Assembly: GCA_044507525.1 (NCBI GenBank) | Contig: JBIQJM010000003.1 | Location: 25,664 to 89,663, forward strand | Direction of reading: 5' to 3' | Length of the DNA stretch: 64,000 bases | From: Zeimonas sp044507525 | Lineage (GTDB): Bacteria > Pseudomonadota > Gammaproteobacteria > Burkholderiales > Burkholderiaceae_E | Part shown: positions 53,399 to 62,062 of the stretch, in pieces | Layout of the letters: the number at the start of each line of letters is the position of its first letter | Numbering within the stretch: position 1 is the stretch's first letter | Program-made: the position numbers and the translations under genes | Notes under the pieces: generated by a model | Databases searched by the model: none | The model's input: the letters and a program-made list of their open reading frames with translations, nothing else | What the model was told of the DNA's origin: nothing

Positions 53399-54744
53399 GC
53401 CTGGCTCCCGATGGTGTGGGCGTTGGATTTCGACGCGCCCGGCGCAGCGCCGCCACGGCTCTGCAGCGACTCGAAGAACGCATCGACGCGGTTCTTGATC
53501 TGCGCGTCGGACCAGTAGCGCGGATCGATGAGGTCCGACTCGATGTACAGGCTCGGCAGGCGCAGTTGCTCGTTCAGGTAGTTGCGCGTGTCGGCCATTC
53601 CCGAGGACACGAAGCGGCAGCTCTTGATGCCGTGGAAGACGATCCCGTCGACGTCGTAGTCCTTGATCTGCTGCGCGAGACGCTCGTGCGAGAAGAACTG
53701 GTTCGACAGCCCGCGCTGCGCGGCGAGCGCCGTGACTTCGGCCAGGCTCTCGAGCGGGCGCGACGTGTCGTAGCGCACGTCGGCCGCGTCCATTCCGCCG
53801 GCGGCGAAGGTGAGGTAGTCGGAGTACGCGAAGACGCCGCCCCAGGTCTCGAACAGCTCGATCAGCCGGCGCATCGACACGTAGCAGGGCGTGCCCGAGA
53901 AGAGCAGCCGGAAGCGTTCCTCGGCGACGCGTCCCTCGCCACGGGCGACCTTGGCGCGCAGCGACTCCTCGAGGCGGCGCATGAACTCGGTGCCCTCGGG
54001 CGTGCCGCGGTAGATGTTCATGATGCCGATGTAGGTCAGCCCGTCGAGCATCGCGTTGTACGGCGCCGGGCACGTGCGGTTCAGCGCCATCACGTTGTTC
54101 CAGTGCCCGACCGTCTTGTTGACGTTGTCCTCGATCTCGGCGAGCCGGTCCATGTTGAACTTCTTGCCGGTGATCTTCTCGCAGCGCTCGATCAGGTCGC
54201 GGAACTGCGCCTCGACCCATTGCGCGTCGGCCATGTGCTGCGCATCGCCCGGGCGCACCGTCCAGTTCGCCGAGCGCTGGCCGGGAAGGTCGAGCGTGAA
54301 GGTCGGCGTGTTCAGCATGTGCTCCCAGATCTCGCCCCACTTGATGAACGTGCTGCACATGTTCGAGGTGATGGCGATGTCGGCCTTCGGGATGATGCCG
54401 GCCGGGTGCTTGTGCTCGCGCAGGATCAGGCCGACGTCGGCCTTCACGTACGAGCAGACGTCGGGCGAGTAGCCGTAGTCCTCGGATTCGCGCAGGTAGT
54501 CCTCGGAGACCTTGCGAACGCCCATCTGCAGCGAGGTGATCTCGGGGAAGACGAGGCGGAAGTCGAAGGCGCGCAGGATCTCGATGGCGTTGCCCATGAC
54601 GAACACGTTCGCCACGTGCTCGCCGCGCTGGTTGGCGCCCTCGAGGCCCGAGTACCACTCCTTGAAGAGCTTCTGCCCCTCCTGGTGCGCGTTGAACTCT
54701 CCGCCTTCGGCGGCTGCGGTCTTGTCGACGGTTGCGGTGGTCAT
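53395..54744 (-). CDS. bzdO: Benzoyl-CoA reductase subunit, BzdO/BcrB-like
   Basis: Substrate-side subunit of 449 residues in the 2-hydroxyacyl-CoA dehydratase D-component family. Cluster-ligand candidates are Cys97 (SPDVCSYVKAD) and Cys130 (TSNMCSTFIKW), plus a Cys in GIKSCRFVSSGM. The fold closes with DFRLVFPEITSLQ near the N-terminus and FHGIKSCRF near 385. With BzdN it binds benzoyl-CoA and receives electrons from the ATPase pair. It follows bzdN by 16 bases. Length agrees closely with BzdO of Azoarcus. Confidence 0.9.
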   Translation of the reverse strand: MTTATVDKTAAAEGGEFNAHQEGQKLFKEWYSGLEGANQRGEHVANVFVMGNAIEILRAFDFRLVFPEITSLQMGVRKVSEDYLRESEDYGYSPDVCSYVKADVGLILREHKHPAGIIPKADIAITSNMCSTFIKWGEIWEHMLNTPTFTLDLPGQRSANWTVRPGDAQHMADAQWVEAQFRDLIERCEKITGKKFNMDRLAEIEDNVNKTVGHWNNVMALNRTCPAPYNAMLDGLTYIGIMNIYRGTPEGTEFMRRLEESLRAKVARGEGRVAEERFRLLFSGTPCYVSMRRLIELFETWGGVFAYSDYLTFAAGGMDAADVRYDTSRPLESLAEVTALAAQRGLSNQFFSHERLAQQIKDYDVDGIVFHGIKSCRFVSSGMADTRNYLNEQLRLPSLYIESDLIDPRYWSDAQIKNRVDAFFESLQSRGGAAPGASKSNAHTIGSQA

Positions 54745-54760
54745 TGGTGCAGCCTCCGGG

Positions 54761-55948
54761 TCAGGCGATGGAGAACAGAAGCGATTCGGCGAAGGTTTCC
54801 AGCTGCATCGACATCTGCTCGAACGAGGTCATCTTTTCCTCGAACTCGAGGACGAGGTGCTGCACGCCGACCTTGTCGAGGTGCTTCGACCAGGTCACCT
54901 GCTCGTCGAGGCCGGGTTCGCAGAACTTCGCGGCGGTGACGACGGCGGCGTCGGCGCGGCTGCCCTCGATCATCTGCATCAGGTATCCCGCCTTCGTCTT
55001 GCGCTCGTCGTGCTGCACGGGGCTCGCCGCCGAGCGCTCGATGAAGCTCTCGGCCAGCGCCCACACCGGGTCGCCGGTCTCCGGCACGTCCGAGGTGATC
55101 CAGCGCAGGCCGATCAGCAGGTCGTCGTCGACGACGTAGCAGGTGTCGTCGAGCGCCTCGAGCATCTCGAGCGGCGGCTGCTCGCAGAAGCCGCCGACGA
55201 AGACGACGCGCGGCTTGTCCTGCGCGGCGCGCTTGCGCGCGCGCAGCAGGCCGAGCGCCTCTTCGAGGAGGACGTTGTGCTGCTCGGCCGGCATGCGCGT
55301 GCGCGCGCGCATCAGCAGGTACAGCTCGCTGGTGCTGACCTTCCACGGCTCGTCGCAGCGCAGCGCGTACAGCTCGCGCAGCAGCGCGCGGTTGCGGTTG
55401 TAGATGCGGATGCTGCGCCAGATCGCGGCGTCGTCGATCGTGCGGCCGATCTTCTTCTCGACGTCGCTGCGCAGCCGCTGGTACTCGGCGCTGGTGTAGC
55501 GCACCGAGCCGGGGGTGTTGGGGTTCTGCGGCAGGTACAGGATCTGGCCCAGCTTCTCGGGGAAGTTGCGCGACCAGATGCCGCCCAGGTGCTTGGCCGC
55601 GTCGCAGATCGGGTGCGTGACGAACCCGGTGAGGCCGTCGAGCGAGCCGTTCAGGCCGAGCTCGGTGGTCGAGCGGCAGATCGAGCAGATGAACGAGCCC
55701 ATGTGGGCGTCGGCGTGCTTGAGCTCGAGCTTGTTGCCCCCGCCCAGCACGCTCACCGGGATCAGCCCGGCCGCGTGCACGATCTCCTCGGGGAAGTAGA
55801 CGGGGAAGTGACCGAAGGTTCCCGTGTAGCCCTCGGGCAGCGAATCGACCGACGGCATCGGTCCGAGCCTGAGGTTGTTGCAGTGCTCGAAAATGTCGCC
55901 GAGACGCTGCTCGGAGTCGGTCTGGGCCGGCTTGGCCTGGTCGGTCAT
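54761..55948 (-). CDS. bzdN: Benzoyl-CoA reductase subunit, BzdN/BcrC-like
   Basis: First gene of the operon, 395 residues, second member of the 2-hydroxyacyl-CoA dehydratase fold. Cys88 and Cys91 (FICSICRSTTELGLNG) and Cys115-region HPICDAAKHLGG are cluster candidates; VVFVGGFCEQPPLEMLEAL is a family motif. The start at MTDQAKPAQTD is set by GGAGG 9-10 bases upstream; an ATG four codons earlier overlaps that site. The promoter region contains an FNR-type box and a palindrome. Confidence 0.9.
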   Translation of the reverse strand: MTDQAKPAQTDSEQRLGDIFEHCNNLRLGPMPSVDSLPEGYTGTFGHFPVYFPEEIVHAAGLIPVSVLGGGNKLELKHADAHMGSFICSICRSTTELGLNGSLDGLTGFVTHPICDAAKHLGGIWSRNFPEKLGQILYLPQNPNTPGSVRYTSAEYQRLRSDVEKKIGRTIDDAAIWRSIRIYNRNRALLRELYALRCDEPWKVSTSELYLLMRARTRMPAEQHNVLLEEALGLLRARKRAAQDKPRVVFVGGFCEQPPLEMLEALDDTCYVVDDDLLIGLRWITSDVPETGDPVWALAESFIERSAASPVQHDERKTKAGYLMQMIEGSRADAAVVTAAKFCEPGLDEQVTWSKHLDKVGVQHLVLEFEEKMTSFEQMSMQLETFAESLLFSIA

Positions 55949-55974
55949 TTGCGCCTCCATCGGCTGAATTTGGT

Positions 55975-55990
55975 ATTCCGGTACCGGAAT
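55975..55990. promoter_or_regulatory. 16-bp perfect palindrome at the bzdN transcription start region
   Basis: ATTCCGGTACCGGAAT is a perfect palindrome whose near edge lies 27 bases upstream of the bzdN ATG. If the FNR box at 56024-56037 acts at about -41, transcription would begin near 55990, placing the palindrome at +1 to +16, a classic repressor site. The binding protein is not known; the divergent Rrf2 product and a BzdR-like factor encoded elsewhere are candidates. Confidence 0.55.
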
Positions 55991-55996
55991 GCGTGA

Positions 55997-56037
55997 ATTG
56001 TCGCCGCGTGGGCTGCGGAGCCCTTGATGCACATCAA
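55997..56037 (-). promoter_or_regulatory. FNR-type box and -10 of the bzd operon
   Basis: TTGATGCACATCAA at 56024-56037 is a perfect match to the FNR consensus TTGATNNNNATCAA. On the minus strand GACAAT (56002-55997) is a fair -10, which puts the box centre about 40 bases upstream of the start, the class II activator position. In Azoarcus the FNR homologue AcpR drives the bzd promoter from such a site. Confidence 0.72.
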
Positions 56038-56078
56038 GAAAGCGGGAGCGGGAGGGGGGAACATGCGTGCTCGGGCCT

Positions 56079-56108
56079 TTGACATATAGAGGACCGAAGT
56101 GGTACTGT
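56079..56108 (+). promoter_or_regulatory. Sigma-70-like promoter of the rrf2-suf operon
   Basis: TTGACA (56079-56084), an 18-base spacer and TACTGT (56103-56108) point towards the Rrf2 gene. The FNR box lies about 45 bases upstream of the -35. No clear IscR-type site is recognised. Confidence 0.45.
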
Positions 56109-56167
56109 TTCATCGCCCGCTGCCCGAGAAGGGCGGTACCCCGACACCCGCACAAGCCCGTCGTCCG

Positions 56168-56701
56168 ATGCTCCGGATCAACCGCCTCACCGACTACGGA
56201 ACGCTCGCGTTGACGTACCTGGCGACGCATCCCGACCGGATGCACAGCGCCGCCGACGTCGCCGCCGCGCTCGGGCTCGGCGTGCCGACCGTGAGCAAGG
56301 TGCTCAAGACGCTGGGACGGCACGAGCTCGTGCGCAGCATCCGCGGGCTGCGCGGCGGCTATTCGCTCAGCCGCGCGCCCGAGGCGATCAGCGTCGCCGA
56401 CATCGTCGACGCGCTGGAAGAACAGCCCTTCGGCCTCACCGAGTGCAGCGCGTCGGCGGGGCTGTGCGGCTTCGAGCGCAACTGTCGCATCCGTTCGAAC
56501 TGGCTGCGCATCAACCGGATCGTGCGGCGCACGCTCGAGGACGTGAGCCTCGCCGACATGATGCGCGTCGTCCCGCTCGACGAGGCGCAGGAGCGGGCGC
56601 CGAAGGCGAAGCCCGACAGAACGACGGCGGTTTCGCGCAAGCGGGCCTCGCGCCCGCCCGCGGCGCAGCCCGCGCAACCCCGAGAGGAATCCATCGCATG
56701 A
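56168..56701 (+). CDS. Rrf2-family regulator of the suf operon
   Basis: Winged-helix regulator of 177 residues. The DNA-binding part is HSAADVAAALGLGVPTVSKVLKTL (about 26-49). Cys93, Cys100 and Cys106 (TECSASAGLCGFERNC) have the spacing of the [2Fe-2S] ligands of IscR. The C-terminus is a basic disordered tail of about 35 residues. The start MLRINRLTDYG is the family start; a GTG at 56099 would add 23 residues but lies over the putative -10. The stop overlaps sufB. It matches the SUF-specific Rrf2 regulators, expected to sense cluster supply. It is divergent from the bzd operon. Confidence 0.85.
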   Translation: MLRINRLTDYGTLALTYLATHPDRMHSAADVAAALGLGVPTVSKVLKTLGRHELVRSIRGLRGGYSLSRAPEAISVADIVDALEEQPFGLTECSASAGLCGFERNCRIRSNWLRINRIVRRTLEDVSLADMMRVVPLDEAQERAPKAKPDRTTAVSRKRASRPPAAQPAQPREESIA

Positions 56702-58146
56702 GTTCCGCCACCACCCAGATCGACAGCTTTCTCGATCGCGAGTACGCAGCCGGTTTCGTCACGGAGATCGAGACCGACACGATCCCGAAGGGGCTGTCGG
56801 AAGAGACGATCCGCCTGATCTCCGAACGCAAGGGCGAGCCGGCGTTCATGCTCGAGTGGCGGCTGCGCGCGTATCGCCGATGGCTCACCATGCGCAATCC
56901 CGAATGGGCGAAGGTGAGCTATCCGCCGATCGATTTCCAGGACATCGTCTACTACGCGGCGCCGAAGAAGAAGACCGACGGCCCGAAGAGCCTCGACGAG
57001 GTCGATCCGGAGCTGCTGCGCACCTTCGAGAAGCTCGGCGTGCCGCTGCACGAGCGCGCGCGCCTGGCCGGGGTCGCCGTCGACGCGGTCTTCGATTCGG
57101 TGTCGGTGGCCACCACCTTCCAGAAGCAGCTGGCCGAGCAGGGGATCATCTTCTGCTCGTTCTCGGAGGCGGTGAAGAACCACCCCGACATCGTTCGCCA
57201 GTACCTCGGCTCGGTGGTGCCGCCGGGCGACAACTTCTATGCCGCGCTGAACTCGGCCGTGTTCTCGGACGGCTCCTTCGTGTTCATCCCGAAGGGCGTG
57301 AAGTGCCCGATGGAGCTCTCCACCTACTTCCGCATCAACGCACGTGACAGCGGGCAGTTCGAGCGCACGCTGATCATCGCCGAGGAGGGGTCGACGGTCA
57401 GCTACCTCGAGGGCTGCACGGCGCCGATGCGCGACGAGAACCAGCTGCACGCCGCCGTCGTCGAACTCGTCGCGCTCGAGGGCGCGAGCATCAAGTACTC
57501 CACCGTGCAGAACTGGTATCCGGGCGACGAGAACGGCGTCGGCGGCATCTACAACTTCGTCACCAAGCGGGGCGACTGCCGCGGCGCGCGTTCGCGCATC
57601 TCGTGGACGCAGGTGGAGACGGGCTCGGCGATCACCTGGAAGTACCCGAGCGTGCTGCTGCGCGGCGACGACTCCGTGGGCGAGTTCTACTCGGTGGCGC
57701 TGTCGAACCACCGCCAGCAGGCCGACACCGGAACGAAGATGATCCACATGGGGCGCAACACGCGCAGCACGATCATCTCCAAGGGCATCTCGGCCGGCCA
57801 CGGAAGCAACACCTTCCGCGGGCTGGTGCGCATGTCGCCGAAGGCCGAGGGCGCGCGCAACTACACGCAGTGCGATTCGCTGCTGATCGGCGACAAGTGC
57901 GCGGCGCACACCTTTCCGACCATCGAGACGCGCAACCCCACGGCGCACGTCGAGCACGAGGCGACCGCCTCGCGCATCGCCGAAGACCAGCTCTTCTACG
58001 CGATGCAGCGCGGCCTGTCGGCCGAGGACGCCGTCTCGATGATCGTCAACGGCTTCTGCAAGGAAGTGTTCAAGGAACTGCCGATGGAGTTCGCCGTAGA
58101 GGCGCAGAACCTGATCGGCGTGAGTCTCGAAGGCAGCGTGGGTTGA
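56698..58146 (+). CDS. sufB: Fe-S cluster scaffold subunit SufB
   Basis: Scaffold component of 482 residues of the SufBC2D complex, cytoplasmic. Family features are GVKCPMELSTYFRINA, ISKGISAGHGSNTFRGLV, and QCDSLLIGDKCAAHTFPTIE, which includes the Cys used for cluster assembly. The ATG overlaps the regulator stop. Length matches the family. No SufA or SufE is encoded next to it; SufU later in the operon points to the SufSU type of sulfur supply. Confidence 0.95.
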   Translation: MSSATTQIDSFLDREYAAGFVTEIETDTIPKGLSEETIRLISERKGEPAFMLEWRLRAYRRWLTMRNPEWAKVSYPPIDFQDIVYYAAPKKKTDGPKSLDEVDPELLRTFEKLGVPLHERARLAGVAVDAVFDSVSVATTFQKQLAEQGIIFCSFSEAVKNHPDIVRQYLGSVVPPGDNFYAALNSAVFSDGSFVFIPKGVKCPMELSTYFRINARDSGQFERTLIIAEEGSTVSYLEGCTAPMRDENQLHAAVVELVALEGASIKYSTVQNWYPGDENGVGGIYNFVTKRGDCRGARSRISWTQVETGSAITWKYPSVLLRGDDSVGEFYSVALSNHRQQADTGTKMIHMGRNTRSTIISKGISAGHGSNTFRGLVRMSPKAEGARNYTQCDSLLIGDKCAAHTFPTIETRNPTAHVEHEATASRIAEDQLFYAMQRGLSAEDAVSMIVNGFCKEVFKELPMEFAVEAQNLIGVSLEGSVG

Positions 58147-58160
58147 GGGAGAAGCGGGAG

Positions 58161-58946
58161 ATGCTCGAAATCAGTCAATTGAAGGCCTCGGTCGACGGCA
58201 AGCAGATCCTGCGCGGCGTCGACCTCTCGGTGAAGGCCGGCGAAGTGCACGCGATCATGGGGCCGAACGGCTCGGGCAAGAGCACGCTCTCGCAGGTGCT
58301 CGCGGGCCGCGACAGCTACACGGTCGACGGCGGAACGGTCACGTACCAGGGCGAGGACCTGCTGCAGATGCCGATCGAGGACCGCGCGCGTTCGGGGATC
58401 TTCCTCGCGTTCCAGTACCCGGTGGAGATCCCGGGCGTGTCGAACGCGTACTTCCTGAAGGCGGCGGTCAACGGCGTGCGCAGGCATCGCGGGCTGCCCG
58501 AGCTGGACGCGATGGATTTCCTCGCCAAGGTCAAGGCCGAGATGAAGGCCGTAGAGATGAAGGAGGAATTCCTCTATCGCTCGGTCAACGAGGGCTTCTC
58601 CGGCGGCGAGAAGAAGCGCAACGAGGTGCTGCAGATGGCGCTGCTCGAGCCGAAGCTCGCCATCCTCGACGAGACCGACTCGGGGCTCGACATCGATGCG
58701 CTGCGCATCGTCGCCGACGGCATCAACCGGCTGCGCTCGCCCGAGCGCGCGATGATCGTCATCACGCACTACCAGCGCCTGCTCGAGTACATCGTTCCCG
58801 ATTTCGTGCACGTGCTCGCCGAAGGCCGCATCGTCCGCTCGGGCGGCCGCGAGCTCGCGCTCGAGCTCGAGGAGCGCGGATACGGCTGGATCGAGCGCGG
58901 GCCGGCGGCCACCGGCGCCGCTGCCGCGGCGGAGAGCGCACGATGA
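58161..58946 (+). CDS. sufC: Fe-S assembly ATPase SufC
   Basis: ABC-type ATPase of 261 residues: Walker A GPNGSGKST, signature FSGGEKKRNEVLQM, Walker B LAILDETDSGLD, and the SufC-specific region FLAFQYPVEIPGVSNAYFL. The C-terminal Ala-rich tail ends in an overlap with sufD. It drives conformational change of SufB and SufD. Confidence 0.95.
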   Translation: MLEISQLKASVDGKQILRGVDLSVKAGEVHAIMGPNGSGKSTLSQVLAGRDSYTVDGGTVTYQGEDLLQMPIEDRARSGIFLAFQYPVEIPGVSNAYFLKAAVNGVRRHRGLPELDAMDFLAKVKAEMKAVEMKEEFLYRSVNEGFSGGEKKRNEVLQMALLEPKLAILDETDSGLDIDALRIVADGINRLRSPERAMIVITHYQRLLEYIVPDFVHVLAEGRIVRSGGRELALELEERGYGWIERGPAATGAAAAAESAR

Positions 58947-60283
58947 GTGCCGCGCAGCACTGGGCAGAGGCGTTTCGCGAGCGCGCGCCGACGCTCGCGG
59001 GCGCCGGGCTGCCGTGGCTCGCCGAGACCCGGCGGCGCGCGCTCGATCGCTTCGTCGCGGAAGGCTGGCCGAGCGCGCGTTCCGATGCGTGGCGCCATAC
59101 GTCGCTGCTGTCGCTCGACAACGAGCGCTTCGTCGCGCCGGCTTCCGACGCCCAGCAGCGGTCCGCCGCGCAGCTGCGCGCGGCGGTCGACGCGCTGCGC
59201 GAGGGCGATGCGGGTCATTGGTCGGTGTTCGTCGACGGCCGCCACGTGCCCGCGCTGTCGTCGCCTGTCGCGCTGCCCGAAGGCGCCGAGGTCGCGCCGC
59301 TCGCGCGCGTCCTGGCGGAAGCGCCCGAGCGCGCCGAGCCGCATTTCGGCGCTCCGGAGGAGGGGTACAGCCCGACGGCGCTGAACACCGCCTTCGCGGC
59401 CGACGGCGCCTTCGTCCACCTGCGGCGCGGCGTCGTCGTCGAGGAGCCGATCCACCTCGTCTTCGTCGGCGCCACCGCGCAGGCGGCGATCCACGTCCGC
59501 AATTTGGTCGTGGCCGAAGCCGGCGCGCAGGCGACGATCGTCGAGCACCACGTGAAGGTGCACGACGAACCCCTGCTGTCGAACGTCGTCACCCGCGTCG
59601 ATTGCGCGGCCGACGCGCGGATCACGCACCTGAAGCTGCAGCAGGAGTCCGAGCGCGCGGTGCACCTGGCGCGCATCGAGGCCCGGCAGGCGCGCGGCTC
59701 GATGTTCGCGTCGCACTCGCTGTCCTTCGGCGCCCGCCTGGCGCGCAACGACATCGTCACGCGCTTCGGCGGCGTCGGCTGCGAGGCGCTGATGAACGGC
59801 CTGTACCACGTCGACGGAAAGCGCCACGTCGACCACCACACGGTGGTCGATCACGCCGAACCGCAGGGCACGAGCCGTGAGTTCTACCGGGGCATCCTCG
59901 ACGACGCCGGCCGGGGCGTGTTCGCCGGGCGCATCGTCGTTGCGCCGGGCGCGGTGCGCACCGACGCCGTGCAGCGCACCGACAACCTGCTGCTGTCGCG
60001 CCAGGCCGAGGCCGACGCGCGACCCGAGCTCGAGATCTACGCCGACGACGTCAAGTGCGCGCACGGTGCGACCGTCGGACGCATCGACGAGTCCGCGCTG
60101 TTCTACCTGCGCTCGCGCGCCATCGACGAGGAACGCGCACGCAACCTGCTCACCTGGGCCTTCGCGGCCGAGACGCTGTCGCGCATCGGCATCGCGTCGC
60201 TGCAGCGCCGCGCGCGCAGGGCGCTGCTCGCCCGCCTGCCCGGAGGCGCGGTGCTCGACCGCGCAATGGAGGAGCTGCAATGA
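58943..60283 (+). CDS. sufD: Fe-S assembly protein SufD
   Basis: SufB paralogue of 446 residues with the N-terminal helical region (AWRHTSLLSLDNERFV) and beta-helix core. The C-terminal signature is VKCAHGATVGRIDESALFYLRSRAI, with the conserved His of CAHGAT. It overlaps both sufC and sufS by four bases. The sequence is more diverged and richer in Ala and Arg than SufB, as usual. Confidence 0.94.
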   Translation: MSAAQHWAEAFRERAPTLAGAGLPWLAETRRRALDRFVAEGWPSARSDAWRHTSLLSLDNERFVAPASDAQQRSAAQLRAAVDALREGDAGHWSVFVDGRHVPALSSPVALPEGAEVAPLARVLAEAPERAEPHFGAPEEGYSPTALNTAFAADGAFVHLRRGVVVEEPIHLVFVGATAQAAIHVRNLVVAEAGAQATIVEHHVKVHDEPLLSNVVTRVDCAADARITHLKLQQESERAVHLARIEARQARGSMFASHSLSFGARLARNDIVTRFGGVGCEALMNGLYHVDGKRHVDHHTVVDHAEPQGTSREFYRGILDDAGRGVFAGRIVVAPGAVRTDAVQRTDNLLLSRQAEADARPELEIYADDVKCAHGATVGRIDESALFYLRSRAIDEERARNLLTWAFAAETLSRIGIASLQRRARRALLARLPGGAVLDRAMEELQ

Positions 60284-61557
60284 GCGTCGCGTTGCAGGGC
60301 GCGCGTACGCAGGCGCAGGCCGAAGCGGCGCCGCGCGGCGCGGTTGCGTCGCGCGCCGCCGACTTCCCGATCCTCGCGCGGCCGGTACGCGGCAAGCGCC
60401 TGGTCTATCTCGACAACGCCGCGACCACGCAGAAGCCGGAGGCGGTGATCGAGGCGGAGGCGCGCTACTACCGGCAGTCGAACGCGAACATCCACCGCGG
60501 CGTGCACTGGCTGTCGCAGCATTCCACCGACCTGTACGAGGAGTCGCGCGAGCGCGTGCGCGCGCTGCTGAACGCGGCGCGCAGCGAGGAGATCGTCTTC
60601 ACGCGCGGCACCACCGAGGCGATCAACCTGGTCGCGTACAGCTGGGCCCGCACGAACCTGAAGGCGGGCGACGAGATTCTCATCACCACGATGGAGCACC
60701 ACTCCAACATCGTTCCCTGGCAGCTCGCGTGCGCGCAGACCGGGGCGGTGCTGCGGGTGGCGCCGATCGGCGACGACGGCGCGCTCGACCTCGACGCCTT
60801 CGATGCACTGCTCGGCCCGCGCACGCGGCTCGTCTGCGTGGTGCACGTCTCGAACGCGCTGGGCACCGTCAACCCGGTGCAGGAGCTCGTCCGGCGCGCC
60901 CGGGCCGCGGGCGCGGTCGTGCTGGTCGACGGCGCGCAGGCGATCGCGCACACGACGGTCGACGTGCAGGCGATCGGTTGCGACTTCTATGCCTTCTCGG
61001 GGCACAAGGTGTACGGGCCGACGGGGATCGGCGCGCTGTACGGACGCCACGAGCTGCTGCAGGCGATGCCGCCGTGGCAGGGCGGCGGCGACATGATCCG
61101 CACCGTCAGCTTCGAATCGAGCACCTGGGCCGACGCACCGCAGCGCTTCGAGGCGGGAACGCCGAACGTCGCCGGCGTGGTGGGGCTGGGCGCCGCGATC
61201 GACTACCTGCGCGAGGTCGGCGTCGAGCGCATCGCCGCGCACGAGCACGCGCTGCTCGAGTACGGCACGCGCGCGATGCAGGCCGTTCCCGGGCTGCGCC
61301 TGATCGGCACCGCGCCCGGCAAGGCGGGCATCCTGTCGTTCACCATCGACGGCATCCACCCGCACGACCTCGGTACGATCCTCGATACCGAGGGGGTCGC
61401 GATCCGCGCGGGGCACCATTGCACGATGCCGCTGATGCAGCGCTTCGGCATTCCCGGAACGGCGCGCGCGTCGCTGGCGTTGTACAACGACGAGTCCGAC
61501 ATCGACGCGCTGGTGGCTGCGATCCGGCGCGCGCAGGATCTGTTCAACGGAAGATGA
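60280..61557 (+). CDS. sufS: Cysteine desulfurase SufS
   Basis: PLP enzyme of 425 residues that removes sulfur from L-cysteine. Visible are YLDNAATTQKPEAV, TTMEHHSNIVPWQ, the PLP lysine in SGHKVYGPTG and the catalytic Cys in RAGHHCTMPLMQRFG. The N-terminal 25 residues (QGARTQAQAEAAPRG) are a non-conserved extension. The start overlaps sufD by four bases. Sulfur is presumably handed to the SufU protein encoded next. Confidence 0.95.
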   Translation: MSVALQGARTQAQAEAAPRGAVASRAADFPILARPVRGKRLVYLDNAATTQKPEAVIEAEARYYRQSNANIHRGVHWLSQHSTDLYEESRERVRALLNAARSEEIVFTRGTTEAINLVAYSWARTNLKAGDEILITTMEHHSNIVPWQLACAQTGAVLRVAPIGDDGALDLDAFDALLGPRTRLVCVVHVSNALGTVNPVQELVRRARAAGAVVLVDGAQAIAHTTVDVQAIGCDFYAFSGHKVYGPTGIGALYGRHELLQAMPPWQGGGDMIRTVSFESSTWADAPQRFEAGTPNVAGVVGLGAAIDYLREVGVERIAAHEHALLEYGTRAMQAVPGLRLIGTAPGKAGILSFTIDGIHPHDLGTILDTEGVAIRAGHHCTMPLMQRFGIPGTARASLALYNDESDIDALVAAIRRAQDLFNGR

Positions 61558-61599
61558 GTCGCAGATGAGCGAGCAGACGAGCGACTGCGGGGAAGCGCC

Positions 61600-62052
61600 A
61601 TGACTTCGCGCGGCGATCTTCGCGAGCTGTACCAGGAAGTGATCTTCGATCACAACCGCAAGCCGCGGAATTTCCACGAGATGCCCGACGCGAGCTCGCA
61701 CGCGGACGGGCACAACCCGCTGTGCGGCGACCAGCTCACCGTGTACCTGCGGCTGAGCGACGGGCGCGTCGAGGACGTGAGCTTCGTCGGCCACGGCTGC
61801 GCGATCTCCACCGCTTCGGCCTCGCTGATGACCGAGGCGGTGAAGGGGCGGTCGGTCGACGAGATCGAGGCGCTGTTCCAGGACGTGCACGCGCTGCTCA
61901 CCGACGCCGCGCCCCCGGGTCGCGACTTCGGCAAGCTGATCGCGCTGTCGGGCGTGCGCGAGTTCCCGGTTCGGGTCAAGTGCGCCACGCTCGCCTGGCA
62001 CACGCTGCACAATGCGCTCGCCGGTCGCGGCGAGCAGGCGAAAACCGAGTGA
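61600..62052 (+). CDS. sufU: SufU/IscU-like sulfur acceptor
   Basis: NifU-N-type protein of 150 residues. Conserved cysteines lie in HNPLCGDQLTVYL, GHGCAISTASASLM and VKCATLAWHTL. The insert between the second and third cysteines (HALLTDAAPPGRDFGKL) marks the SufU subgroup, which takes sulfur from SufS rather than acting as the main scaffold. It lies 42 bases after sufS and 10 bases before sufT. Confidence 0.92.
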   Translation: MTSRGDLRELYQEVIFDHNRKPRNFHEMPDASSHADGHNPLCGDQLTVYLRLSDGRVEDVSFVGHGCAISTASASLMTEAVKGRSVDEIEALFQDVHALLTDAAPPGRDFGKLIALSGVREFPVRVKCATLAWHTLHNALAGRGEQAKTE

Positions 62053-62062
62053 GGAAACCGTG

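Noticed and set aside
52592..55948. The four subunits as 2-hydroxyacyl-CoA dehydratase with activator
   Set aside because: Two different ATPase subunits, the N-O-P-Q order and an adjoining ferredoxin fit benzoyl-CoA reductase; dehydratases use one homodimeric activator. Phylogeny would settle it.
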